Below are positions 19,341-27,238 of a stretch of 64,000 bases of DNA, piece by piece. Location: contig NZ_JAABOS010000006.1 of assembly GCF_010078235.1 (NCBI RefSeq), positions 62,001 to 126,000 of the forward strand, written 5' to 3'. Position 1 is the stretch's first letter; every line of letters starts with the position of its first letter. The position numbers and the translations under genes are program-made. Under the pieces are notes generated by a model that worked only from the letters and a program-made list of their open reading frames with translations, ran no database searches and had not been told where the DNA came from. This stretch comes from Cognatundibacterium crateris. GTDB lineage: Bacteria; Pseudomonadota; Gammaproteobacteria; Burkholderiales; Burkholderiaceae_D.

Positions 19341-20189
19341 TTATTGCCGCGCATTGCGTGCATTCCCCGGTGCCTGGGCAGTGGAAAAATTGCTGCGCCA
19401 CGGATTGATGTCCAGCCCGCCACGTCGTGTGTAACGTGCATACACGGCCAGTTTCTGCGGCTGACACTGACGCAGAATATCGACAAAGATGCGCTCTACG
19501 CATTGTTCGTGAAACTCGTTGTGATTGCGGAAGCCAATCAAATAGCGCAACAGGCTCTCCTGATCGATTTGCGGACCGACGTAATGGATTTGTACACTGC
19601 CCCAGTCGGGCTGGCCGGTGACCAGGCAGTTAGACTTAAGCAGATGCGACACCAGGGTTTCTTCGACTATCGCTTCATCGTGGTTAGCGCGCAATAATTC
19701 CGGTGCCGGATGGTAGTCATGGACTTCAATATCCAGCCGGTCAAGTAAAGTGCCGCTGAGTTCCTGCATCTGCAATTGGGAAAACTGTTCCGGCAGGGTC
19801 AGGCTGACAGACACATGCGCACCGGCTGCGGCAGTCAGATCGCGTTGTAAAGTCTGGATCAGCGTATCCGTATCCACCACCTTAGTCTGGTTAAAGGAAT
19901 TCAGATACAGCTTGAAGGACTTCGATTCTATGATGTTAGGAGAGTCTGCCGGCACATGGAAACGCGCAATCGCAACTTGTGGCTTACCGCGCTGATTGAG
20001 CCAGGACAGTTCATAGCCATTCCAGATATCCACGCCAAAGAAAGGCAGGGTGCCGCTGACACCGATTTCCTCGCGTTTGGCACTGCGCGGAATCGGGAAC
20101 AGCAGGGATGCATCATACTCCGCCTTGTAGGTGGCGACTTTACCCAGCTGGGATTGTTCCGGTGAATTCAGTGTGTGGTCTTGTGTCAT
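19341..20189 (-). CDS. queF: NADPH-dependent 7-cyano-7-deazaguanine reductase
   Basis: Reduces preQ0 to preQ1 in queuosine tRNA modification. The 282-residue protein is the long, two-domain QueF type. The substrate-binding motif ESKSFKLY is at 88-95, and the catalytic Cys188 and Asp195 are in [13 protein letters not shown]. It lies between ilvA and pagP with modest gaps on the same strand. No other queuosine gene is in the window. Confidence 0.95.
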   Translation of the reverse strand: MTQDHTLNSPEQSQLGKVATYKAEYDASLLFPIPRSAKREEIGVSGTLPFFGVDIWNGYELSWLNQRGKPQVAIARFHVPADSPNIIESKSFKLYLNSFNQTKVVDTDTLIQTLQRDLTAAAGAHVSVSLTLPEQFSQLQMQELSGTLLDRLDIEVHDYHPAPELLRANHDEAIVEETLVSHLLKSNCLVTGQPDWGSVQIHYVGPQIDQESLLRYLIGFRNHNEFHEQCVERIFVDILRQCQPQKLAVYARYTRRGGLDINPWRSNFSTAQAPGNARNARQ

Positions 20190-20237
20190 GGTTTTAAAGT
20201 TCTAAAGCGCTTACAGTTCTTAAAATTGTTGAAGAAC

Positions 20238-21773
20238 TCAGCCTAAAAATAATTTGTATACCGGATTTTGACTCTCATCCCAGTAGCGATAGCCCAGCGT
20301 GGACAGGAAGGAACGGAAATCCTTCATTTCTTTTTTCGGCACTTGCAAGCCGACCAGTGTGCGACCATAGTCGGCACCGTGATTACGGTAGTGGAACAGG
20401 CTGATATTCCAGTTCGGAGCCATGCTGTTTAAGAAGCGCATCAGCGCACCCGGACGCTCAGGGAATTCAAAGCGATACAGCAGCTCATTCTGCGCCAGTC
20501 CACTCTTTCCACCGACCAGATGGCGGATATGCAGCTTGGCGAGTTCATCATGTGTTAAGTCCAAAGTTGGGAAACCATGTTTCTCAAAATTTTTGGCAAT
20601 CTTGCTGGACTCCAGCTTGTCATTGACCTGGATGCCGACAAAAATATGCGCGGCTTTATCATCGCTGATGCGATAGTTGAATTCAGTGACATTACGTGCG
20701 CCGACCAGTTCGCAGAAACGACGGAAACTGCCGCGCTCTTCGGGGATGGTCACCGCAAATACGGCTTCACGTGCCTCACCGACTTCGGCGCGTTCAGCCA
20801 CAAAGCGCAGCCGGTCAAAATTCATATTTGCACCGCAGGCTATCGTCACCAGGGTTTCGTTTTTGAGTGGTTTTTTCTGTGCTTTGGCGCGCTCGATATA
20901 GGCTTTGCAGCCAGCTACCGCCAGTGCACCGGCGGGTTCCAATATGCTGCGCGTGTCCTGGAATACGTCTTTAATCGCAGCACAGACCGCATCGGTATCA
21001 ACCGTGATGACTTCATCCACATACATTTTCGCCAGGCGGAAGGTTTCTTCGCCTACCAGTTTGACTGCAGTACCATCCGAGAACAGGCCGACATCGTTCA
21101 GCGTCACCCGTTTGCCTGCAGCCAGGCTGCGTGCCATGCCATCAGAATCGGTGGTTTGCACACCAATGATTTTAATGTCAGGACGGATCGCTTTGACATA
21201 GGCGGATACACCGGCGATCAGGCCACCGCCACCAATCGCAACAAAAATCGCATGAATAGGACCAGCATGCTGGCGCAGGATTTCCATACCCACCGTGCCC
21301 TGACCGGCGATCACATCCGGATCATCGAAAGGGTGGACAAAGGTCAGCTTGCGTTTTTTTTCCAGCTCCAGCGCATGGGCGTAGGCATCGGAATACGAGT
21401 CACCATGTAGCACGATTTCCACCAGTTCGCCGCCATGCGCACGCACCGCGTCGATTTTGACTGGCGGGGTGGTGGTCGGCATCACGATCACTGCTTTGCA
21501 GCCGCGTCGTTTGGCGCTCAGTGCCACACCCTGCGCATGATTACCAGCGGAAGCGCAGATCACACCGCGCTTGAGCTGGGCAGCATTCAGATGGGCGATC
21601 TTGTTATATGCGCCGCGAATCTTGAAGCTGAACACACTTTGCATGTCTTCGCGTTTGAACATAATTCGATTATCCATCCGGGCTGACAGGCTGGGTGCAA
21701 ATTCCAGCGGTGTTTCAAAAGCCACGTCATAGACGCGTGCAGTCAGGATCTTTTTCAGATAATCAGTGCTCAT
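20238..21773 (-). CDS. ilvA: Biosynthetic threonine dehydratase (deaminase)
   Basis: PLP enzyme converting threonine to 2-oxobutyrate, the first committed step to isoleucine. With the ATG at 21773 the protein has 511 residues, close to the 514 of E. coli IlvA. PLP-binding Lys51 is in SFKIRGAYNK, the phosphate-binding IGGGGL follows, and two ACT-like regulatory domains (about 320-511) bind isoleucine or valine. The frame stays open to a TTG at 21833, but a TATAAT at 21844-21849 would put the transcript start at or after that codon, so the ATG is preferred. Confidence 0.95.
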   Translation of the reverse strand: MSTDYLKKILTARVYDVAFETPLEFAPSLSARMDNRIMFKREDMQSVFSFKIRGAYNKIAHLNAAQLKRGVICASAGNHAQGVALSAKRRGCKAVIVMPTTTPPVKIDAVRAHGGELVEIVLHGDSYSDAYAHALELEKKRKLTFVHPFDDPDVIAGQGTVGMEILRQHAGPIHAIFVAIGGGGLIAGVSAYVKAIRPDIKIIGVQTTDSDGMARSLAAGKRVTLNDVGLFSDGTAVKLVGEETFRLAKMYVDEVITVDTDAVCAAIKDVFQDTRSILEPAGALAVAGCKAYIERAKAQKKPLKNETLVTIACGANMNFDRLRFVAERAEVGEAREAVFAVTIPEERGSFRRFCELVGARNVTEFNYRISDDKAAHIFVGIQVNDKLESSKIAKNFEKHGFPTLDLTHDELAKLHIRHLVGGKSGLAQNELLYRFEFPERPGALMRFLNSMAPNWNISLFHYRNHGADYGRTLVGLQVPKKEMKDFRSFLSTLGYRYWDESQNPVYKLFLG

Positions 21774-21843
21774 ATGCTTTGAAAGTGAGTCTGAGCTCAG
21801 TGGCAGGCTCAGTAGGGTTGAAAATTGCTGCAATTAAGCATCT

Positions 21844-21851
21844 ATTATAAT
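21844..21851. promoter_or_regulatory. Palindromic ATTATAAT, possible shared -10 box
   Basis: This 8-mer gives TATAAT on both strands in the space between divergent ilvA and the YqaA-type gene. It could be the -10 element for ilvA (leftward) and possibly for the rightward gene. No good -35 is present at 16-18 bp on either side, so the assignment is tentative. Confidence 0.35.
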
Positions 21852-21938
21852 GGATGCGGTTTTGAGACCCGCAGGCTGAATGTAACATCGCTTAATTTGA
21901 CCTGATTTGAAACAGAATGAAAGCTAAATGGAAGCCGA

Positions 21939-22427
21939 ATGGATGCACTGATACACTGGATTTTTGAGGTTTTGGCAGTGCCCGAGGTGGGCTTGCTGTC
22001 AGTCTTTATTGTTAGTTTTATTTCGGCAACATTGCTGCCCATGGGCTCAGAGCCTGCCGTGTTTGCCGTTATCAAAGCCAATCCCGAACTATTCTGGCTG
22101 GTGATTGCGGTTGCCACCGTTGGTAATACGCTGGGTGGAGCGGTCGATTATGCGATGGGCTACGCGGCAGAAAAGGCTTTTCACAAAGAGCGCCGCAGTT
22201 TCTGGTTTGGCTGGCTGGAAAGGTTCGGCCCGAGGGCCATGCTGCTGGCCTGGCTGCCCATCATCGGCGATCCGATTTGCACCCTGGCCGGCTGGCTCAG
22301 ACTGCCGTTCTGGCCCAGCTTGCTGTACATGGCAGTGGGTAAGTTTCTGCGCTATGTAACGGTCACTTTTTTATTGTTGAAGGTGCCAGATGGCTTTTGG
22401 CGCCGCTTGGTTGAGCTGATTTCCTGA
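21939..22427 (+). CDS. yqaA: YqaA family (DedA/SNARE-associated) membrane protein
   Basis: A 162-residue inner-membrane protein with about four hydrophobic segments and features of the small DedA branch: FISATLLPMGSEP near the N-terminus, GNTLGGAVDY, and GDPICTLAGWLRLPFWPS. DedA proteins are linked to lipid-carrier recycling and membrane potential, but YqaA itself has no defined role. It is divergent from ilvA. Confidence 0.85.
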   Translation: MDALIHWIFEVLAVPEVGLLSVFIVSFISATLLPMGSEPAVFAVIKANPELFWLVIAVATVGNTLGGAVDYAMGYAAEKAFHKERRSFWFGWLERFGPRAMLLAWLPIIGDPICTLAGWLRLPFWPSLLYMAVGKFLRYVTVTFLLLKVPDGFWRRLVELIS

Positions 22428-22607
22428 AATCAGGCTGACCTGACGCCAGGATTCAGGTAATATTTTGCCATTTGTTTCCCTGCGGCATGTTTGTTTGTCG
22501 TAACAATGTCATGAATCGCTGACATACTCGCGGGTTACTCATACGACCGGTCAGCGTGGATGCGCTGGTCAGTATTTCGTTTCACTATCTTTTAAAGGAT
22601 CATAACG

Positions 22608-23900
22608 ATGCAACACACAGACAAACCACGTCGTGGCTTTATTCAGGGACTGATGGCAACGGCAGCTGGCGCTACGCTGGCAGCACCAGCGCTGGCGCGC
22701 CCGGTAGCAGCGGCTGTACCTGCCGTTATCCTGGACAGTGCGAAATGGGCACCACGCAACCGTGAACTGATCGCTGCTATGATCGCTAAGCATGGCATCA
22801 CCAGCAAGACCTATAACCCTAAACGCAAGCCTTACGCCGTGTTTGACTGGGATAACACCAGCATCATGAATGACTGCGAAGAAGCCTTGCTGCTGTACCA
22901 GATCAACCAGCTCGCCTTCAAACTGAGCCCGGCAGAATTCTCTGCGATCGTGCGTCAGAATGTCCCGGCTGGTAATTTTGCGCCTGACTTCAAAAATGCA
23001 GCTGGTAAAGTCGTCGATCTGGAAAGCATTTGCGCCGACCTCGACAGCGATTACGCCTTCCTGCATGCGAACTACAAAGGTCTGGCTGGCAGCCGCACGC
23101 TGGAAGATATCGCAACTACCGAACAATTCCTCGATTTCCGCGCCAAGCTCTACTTCCTTTACGAAGCGGTGAATGATACTCACGGCGTGAATGTCGGCTA
23201 TCCATGGGTGATCTACTTCTTCGCCAACATGACGGTGAGCGAAGTCCGCAAACTGGCAGAAGCCTCGCATGACGCCAATCTGGGTATGAGTCTGGTTAAG
23301 GCTAAATTCACCAGCCCGGCGTCTCTGCCAGGTAAGGCCGGTGTGATCACTGCTTCGCATTCCCAAGGTATACGTCTGTGCACTGAAGTAGCGACACTGA
23401 TGGATACTTTCCGCAATCACGGTATCGATGTGTATGTGAGCACCGCTTCGCTGGAAGATGTGGTCGCAGAGTTCGCAACCAATCCTAAATACGGTTACCA
23501 CGTCAAGCGTGAAAACGTACTTGGCCTGCGTTTGGAACAAGACGGCGAAGTGTACAAAAATGCCTATCGCAAAAACTGGACACTGAACTGGGGTCCGGGC
23601 AAAACTATCGTGATCAAACAAGAGCTGGTCGCGAAAAAAGGCTACGGCCCGGTATTTGTTGCCGGTGACAGCGATGGCGACTACGACATGCTGCGCGACT
23701 TCCCGGAAACCGCAGTCGGCCTGATCGTCAATCGCCTGAAAAAAGGCAAAATCGGCGAATTATCCAAAGCCGCCGCCGACGCACTGAAAGAAGCGAATCC
23801 ACGCTTCCTGCTGCAAGGCCGCCAGGAATCGACAGGTAACTGGTTGCCTGTAGAAACGACCCTGAAGTTAGGTAAGACTGCACCAGCCTTGTTAGGCTAA
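22608..23900 (+). CDS. Tat-exported HAD-superfamily phosphatase
   Basis: A 430-residue phosphohydrolase with an N-terminal twin-arginine signal (RRGFIQG at 8-14, then a hydrophobic stretch to about 37), so it is probably exported folded to the periplasm. HAD motif I is FDWDNT (Asp80, Asp82), and motif IV is GDSDGD at 353-358. The C-terminal region differs from ordinary phosphoserine phosphatases, and the substrate is unknown. AAAGGA precedes the ATG. A 95-bp piece of its 3' end (encoding about residues 392-422) recurs exactly at 43779-43873. A strong terminator follows. Confidence 0.85.
   Translation: MQHTDKPRRGFIQGLMATAAGATLAAPALARPVAAAVPAVILDSAKWAPRNRELIAAMIAKHGITSKTYNPKRKPYAVFDWDNTSIMNDCEEALLLYQINQLAFKLSPAEFSAIVRQNVPAGNFAPDFKNAAGKVVDLESICADLDSDYAFLHANYKGLAGSRTLEDIATTEQFLDFRAKLYFLYEAVNDTHGVNVGYPWVIYFFANMTVSEVRKLAEASHDANLGMSLVKAKFTSPASLPGKAGVITASHSQGIRLCTEVATLMDTFRNHGIDVYVSTASLEDVVAEFATNPKYGYHVKRENVLGLRLEQDGEVYKNAYRKNWTLNWGPGKTIVIKQELVAKKGYGPVFVAGDSDGDYDMLRDFPETAVGLIVNRLKKGKIGELSKAAADALKEANPRFLLQGRQESTGNWLPVETTLKLGKTAPALLG
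23780..23874 (+). repeat. 95-bp direct repeat, copy 1 (inside HAD phosphatase gene)
   Basis: This stretch of the phosphatase gene is identical base for base to 43779-43873, in the same orientation 20 kb away. The copies bracket the mannoside locus. Copy 1 lies in an intact gene, so it is the likely source. Confidence 0.95.
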
Positions 23901-23937
23901 TTGGACGGGCTGCCAGCGCATTGATGCTGGTTAGCAG

Positions 23938-23976
23938 AAAACCCTCAGCACACTGCGGTGGCTGAGGGTTTTTTAT
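23938..23976 (+). terminator. Rho-independent terminator after HAD phosphatase
   Basis: AAAACCCTCAGC (23938-23949) pairs with GCTGAGGGTTTT (23961-23972), and a T-run follows (TTTTTTATT). It lies 38 bp after the stop codon. Confidence 0.9.
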
Positions 23977-24090
23977 TGGGCCTATGCGTTTTATGGCTTG
24001 TTGTTAGTGTGACGGAGGCGCCGTATTTTATTCTTTTCGCATACGCACTCTGGCTGTTATCGCGCTCTGACCTTGCCCTGTAAGCGTTTG

Positions 24091-24099
24091 TTTAGTAAA
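24091..24099. promoter_or_regulatory. Candidate LacI-family operator TTTAGTAAA
   Basis: A 9-bp dyad inside TGTTTAGTAAAAAACCTAAACA, 237 bp upstream of the sugar permease. The same core recurs at 25860-25868 and 39441-39449. The flanks here also form TGTTTAG...CTAAACA. Binding by the LacI protein encoded at 26200 is inferred, not shown. Confidence 0.4.
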
Positions 24100-24249
24100 A
24101 AACCTAAACATGCCCCGAAGAGCAAACTGGATTTGCACGCTCACTCATAGCGCAGTATATATACAAACAGTAGTTTCCTAATCAAGCTCAGGGTGATAGC
24201 GATTGCTCTCATCGTAGTTGATCAAACTGCCAAATAAGCAAGCCTTAAG

Positions 24250-24282
24250 TAAGCGTTAAATAAGCGTTAAATAAGCGTTAAA
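24250..24282 (+). repeat. Three exact 11-bp tandem repeats (TAAGCGTTAAA)
   Basis: Units at 24250-24260, 24261-24271 and 24272-24282 are identical and lie 54-86 bp upstream of the permease ATG. The 11-bp period is about one DNA turn, so a protein bound to each unit would sit on one face of the helix. In the rest of the 23,977-24,335 spacer I see only the operator-like site at 24091. Confidence 0.8.
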
Positions 24283-24335
24283 GAATAACTTCCTGGTGCA
24301 GTATGTGCAGTCAAACCTAAACTATTTATATCACT

Positions 24336-25772
24336 ATGCATGCGACAAATACAAAAACACAATGGGGACAATTTATACCACTGGTGACAGTGTTTTTCTT
24401 TTGGGGGTTCGTGGCGGCCAGCAACGATATCCTGATCCCAGTCTTCAAAGAAGCCTTTCATCTTAGTCAGGAGCAAAGCCAGCTAGTGTCGCTGGCTTTT
24501 TATGTGGCGTACACCGTTGGTTCGCTGATCTATCTGGCTGTTTCCCGCTTCATCGGCAATGATCTGGTCAATAAACTGGGATACAAAAATGGTCTGGCTC
24601 TCGGCTTAATCATTTCTGCTGCGGGTACGCTGTTGTTTTTACCCGCCGCTAACACCGGCTCTTTTACGCTGATGTTGTCGGGCCTGTTTATCGTGGGACT
24701 GGGATTTTCACTGCAACAGACTGCTGCCAATCCTTTGGCAATTGCCCTGGGCTCACCCGAAACAGGTTCGCAAAGACTGACTTTGGCCGGAGGTGTGAAT
24801 AACTTCGGTACGACCATAGGCCCGCTCATCGTCAGCTTTGCTATCTTTGGTGCGCCGACTAGCATGAACCGTCAACTCAGTATAGAAAGCGTCAAATTCC
24901 CCTACCTGATGTTAGGCGCTGCGTTTCTTCTGGTCGCGATTATGCTTAAATTTTCATCTCTGCCAGATCGCCCGGCGATACAGGCTAATGAAGATGCAGC
25001 AGATGGCTCGGGCAAGCAATCTGCACTGCAGTTCCCGCAGCTGGTGATGGGCATGTTGGCTATTTTTGTCTATGTCGGTGTGGAAGTATCTACCGCCAGC
25101 AATCTTCCTGCCTACATGGAGAGCAAGCTGGGTTTGCCAACCAGAGATGTGGCTCCGTTTATTTCGCTCTACTGGGCCAGCCTGATGATAGGGCGCTGGA
25201 CGGGCGCAGTTGAAGCTTTCGATTTGGGTGCGGGCTTGGGTAAGCTGTGTAAATTTTTGGCGCCATATCTGGCCTTTAGCGTGTTTTTACTGGTCAATGC
25301 AATTGCCCGGCACGAGCTCAGTCATTTTTATGTGTATGCCCTGATCGTGCTGGTACTGATTGGGGCTGACATGCTGAGTCAGGGTAATCCAGCCAAAATG
25401 CTTGGCATATTTTCTGTGCTCGGCATTTCTGCGCTGTGTATAGGGATGAGCACCACCGGCATGATCAGTGTCTACGCTTTCACCAGCATAGGTTTATTTT
25501 GCAGCACCTTGTGGCCATGCATATTTACGCTGGCAATCAGCGGTCTGGGCAGGTATACCGGGCAGGGAAGTAATTATCTGGTCATGATGATTATGGGGGG
25601 CGGTATCGTCAGCTGGCTGCAAGGCTTTGTGGCTGACAAGATCGGTATACAAATGAGTTATGTGGTGGGCGTTGCCTGTTTTTCTTACCTGGCTTTCTAT
25701 GCCTGGAAGGTGCAGGGCATTTTGCGTGCGCAAGGCATCAGGCTTGGTAAGTCCACTGCGGTAGCGCACTAA
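24336..25772 (+). CDS. FHS-type MFS sugar permease (fucose/glucose-galactose family)
   Basis: A 478-residue inner-membrane proton-linked sugar symporter with about 12 helices. Family features are FFFWGFVAASNDILIPVFK in helix 1 and GLGFSLQQTAANPLAIALG in mid-protein, typical of FucP/GluP relatives. In this locus the substrate is most likely mannose, released in the periplasm by the mannosidases, or possibly glucose. There is no clear ribosome-binding site before the ATG, and a TATTTA box only 8 bases upstream makes a leaderless mRNA possible. Two hairpins follow the gene, so it is probably transcribed separately from lacI. Confidence 0.88.
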   Translation: MHATNTKTQWGQFIPLVTVFFFWGFVAASNDILIPVFKEAFHLSQEQSQLVSLAFYVAYTVGSLIYLAVSRFIGNDLVNKLGYKNGLALGLIISAAGTLLFLPAANTGSFTLMLSGLFIVGLGFSLQQTAANPLAIALGSPETGSQRLTLAGGVNNFGTTIGPLIVSFAIFGAPTSMNRQLSIESVKFPYLMLGAAFLLVAIMLKFSSLPDRPAIQANEDAADGSGKQSALQFPQLVMGMLAIFVYVGVEVSTASNLPAYMESKLGLPTRDVAPFISLYWASLMIGRWTGAVEAFDLGAGLGKLCKFLAPYLAFSVFLLVNAIARHELSHFYVYALIVLVLIGADMLSQGNPAKMLGIFSVLGISALCIGMSTTGMISVYAFTSIGLFCSTLWPCIFTLAISGLGRYTGQGSNYLVMMIMGGGIVSWLQGFVADKIGIQMSYVVGVACFSYLAFYAWKVQGILRAQGIRLGKSTAVAH

Positions 25773-25793
25773 AATTAGCCTTGTTCATTGTTG

Positions 25794-25825
25794 TGGCGCA
25801 CTGTCATCAGTGCGCCATTATTTTT
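25794..25825 (+). terminator. Rho-independent terminator after sugar permease
   Basis: TGGCGCACTG (25794-25803) and CAGTGCGCCA (25808-25817) form a perfect 10-bp stem with a 4-base loop, followed by TTATTTTT. It ends the permease transcript before the lacI unit. Confidence 0.9.
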
Positions 25826-25852
25826 GAGCGAATTCCGCTCAGTGTTTTTTCC

Positions 25853-25892
25853 GGTCTTGTTTACTAAAATTAATAAACTGAGACCATTTTTT
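25853..25892 (+). promoter_or_regulatory. Hairpin with T-run that contains an operator-like TTTACTAAA
   Basis: GGTCT and GTTTA (25853-25863) pair with TAAAC and AGACC (25874-25885), and ATTTTTT follows, so this could be a second terminator. Within it TTTACTAAA (25860-25868) matches the candidate operator core. It is located about 330 bp upstream of lacI and could serve autoregulation. Which role is real cannot be settled from sequence. In the rest of the 25,773-26,199 spacer I see only a small leader frame. Confidence 0.4.
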
Positions 25893-26134
25893 CTCGCTTA
25901 ATTGACCCTTGATTTTGCCACTTGTATAAATGAGTTCAAATGAAGAATTCGTATTTTGGGGCAAATAGTTGCTAGCTTGAAGTGGTCTGTATCGTTTATT
26001 AAACATACTGTCGCTGACAGGCTGGAAGTCGTTAAATGGAATAGGTTTAACGATGTAAATACCAGCCAAGGTAAACGCATCACATTCGCATTTCAGCACT
26101 ATCCACTACGAGCACTATCAGCAGGAACAAAGCA

Positions 26135-26203
26135 ATGAACAAGATACAGGCTCGCTTTCCTGATTTTGAAACTGATCTAACTTGCAAGGAGTTCACGGCA
26201 TGA
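26135..26203 (+). CDS. Possible 22-residue leader peptide overlapping lacI
   Basis: An ATG with AGGA about 8 bases upstream opens a 22-codon frame whose TGA overlaps the lacI ATG (ATGA). The lacI ribosome-binding site lies inside it. This geometry fits translational coupling, but a frame this short can occur by chance, and the peptide has no recognised similarity. Confidence 0.3.
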   Translation: MNKIQARFPDFETDLTCKEFTA

Positions 26204-27183
26204 GTGTGACCATACGCGATATTGCGCAGGCTACCGGGCTGTCGATTGGTACGGTATCACGTGCATTGAAGAACCAGGGTGGATTGACCGAGGCTACCCG
26301 CGTGCGTATCAGCAAAGTCGCGCGTGAGCTCGGCTATGACTTTGCCAATCTGAAGCAGGGCAGAATCAGGCGCATCGTTTTTCTTTTACATCGGCAGCAT
26401 AATACTCTGTCGAGCAGTCCCTTTTTCTCTCCTGTGCTGCATGGAGCTGAAGAGGCTTGTCGCAGGGAGGGAATCGCGCTCTCGTTCGTGGCCATTGGCC
26501 CGTCAGAACCCGTTATGGAGCAGATACGTCTGCATCAGCCGGATGCAATTTTATGCGCTGGTTTTTTTGAACCGGAATTACTCCAGGCCCTGCTGCATAC
26601 CAGTAAGCCTATCGTGCTGGTCGATATGCGCTTGCGCGGTTATACCTCGGTGAATCCGGATAACCGGCTTGGTGGTTTTCTGGCGACCCGCCATCTGATA
26701 CAGAGCGGACGCAAACGTATCGCCATGATCTCTGGATCACTTGCGCATTTCAGTATTCAGGAAAGGGCACGCGGTTTTCGTCAGGCCTTGTATGAATCCA
26801 AAACCCTGGCCGACCCCAGTCTGGAAGTCAGCATTCCGGACCCCAGTGATATCGAAAACGGCGTGCGTGAAGCGATGCGTGAATTGCTGAGTCTTAGTCG
26901 TCCGCCAGATGCTGTGTTTTGCTACAACGATAGTGCCGCACTGACGGCGCTGCATTACTGTCTTGATCTTGGCATGAAGGTGCCGCATGACATCGCCATC
27001 GTTGGCTTTGATGATATCAATGCTGCCGCCAAATCTATCCCTCCGCTGAGCAGTATCCGAGTCAATAAAGAAGCACTGGGCGCGACCGGCGTGGATTTAC
27101 TGATACGCAAACAAACTGACGACATCATAGAAAAAACGCTGGCAGTTGAATTAATCGTACGCGAAAGCAGCTGCGACGATTAG
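26200..27183 (+). CDS. LacI-family transcriptional regulator of the mannoside locus
   Basis: A 327-residue repressor with an N-terminal helix-turn-helix (about 4-23, TIRDIAQATGLSIGTVSRALK) and a periplasmic-binding-type effector domain (from about 57; hallmarks include DAVFCYNDSAA and IAIVGFDDI). The ATG at 26200 has AAGGAG 8 bases upstream; an in-frame TTG 18 bases earlier is rejected because the binding site would fall inside it. It lies between the permease and the isomerase/kinase/mannosidase genes, so control of this locus, probably by a mannose-derived ligand, is inferred. Confidence 0.9.
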   Translation: MSVTIRDIAQATGLSIGTVSRALKNQGGLTEATRVRISKVARELGYDFANLKQGRIRRIVFLLHRQHNTLSSSPFFSPVLHGAEEACRREGIALSFVAIGPSEPVMEQIRLHQPDAILCAGFFEPELLQALLHTSKPIVLVDMRLRGYTSVNPDNRLGGFLATRHLIQSGRKRIAMISGSLAHFSIQERARGFRQALYESKTLADPSLEVSIPDPSDIENGVREAMRELLSLSRPPDAVFCYNDSAALTALHYCLDLGMKVPHDIAIVGFDDINAAAKSIPPLSSIRVNKEALGATGVDLLIRKQTDDIIEKTLAVELIVRESSCDD

Positions 27184-27238
27184 CCGCAGCACTCAGGCTT
27201 TCACTTTTCTCTCTCTTTTGAGCTCCATTCCTAATTGT

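Noticed and set aside
20577-21410. 277-codon plus-strand frame inside ilvA
   Set aside because: A mirror frame of a highly conserved gene; composition is not protein-like.
22569-23621. 350-codon minus-strand frame opposite the HAD phosphatase
   Set aside because: The phosphatase frame carries the Tat signal and HAD motifs; the opposite frame is Cys/His-rich without any family pattern.
24250-24282. CRISPR-like array
   Set aside because: Repeats are only 11 bp with no spacers, and no cas gene is in the window.
25839-26099. 86-codon minus-strand frame between the permease and lacI
   Set aside because: No ribosome-binding site or family resemblance, and it overlaps the terminator/operator region.
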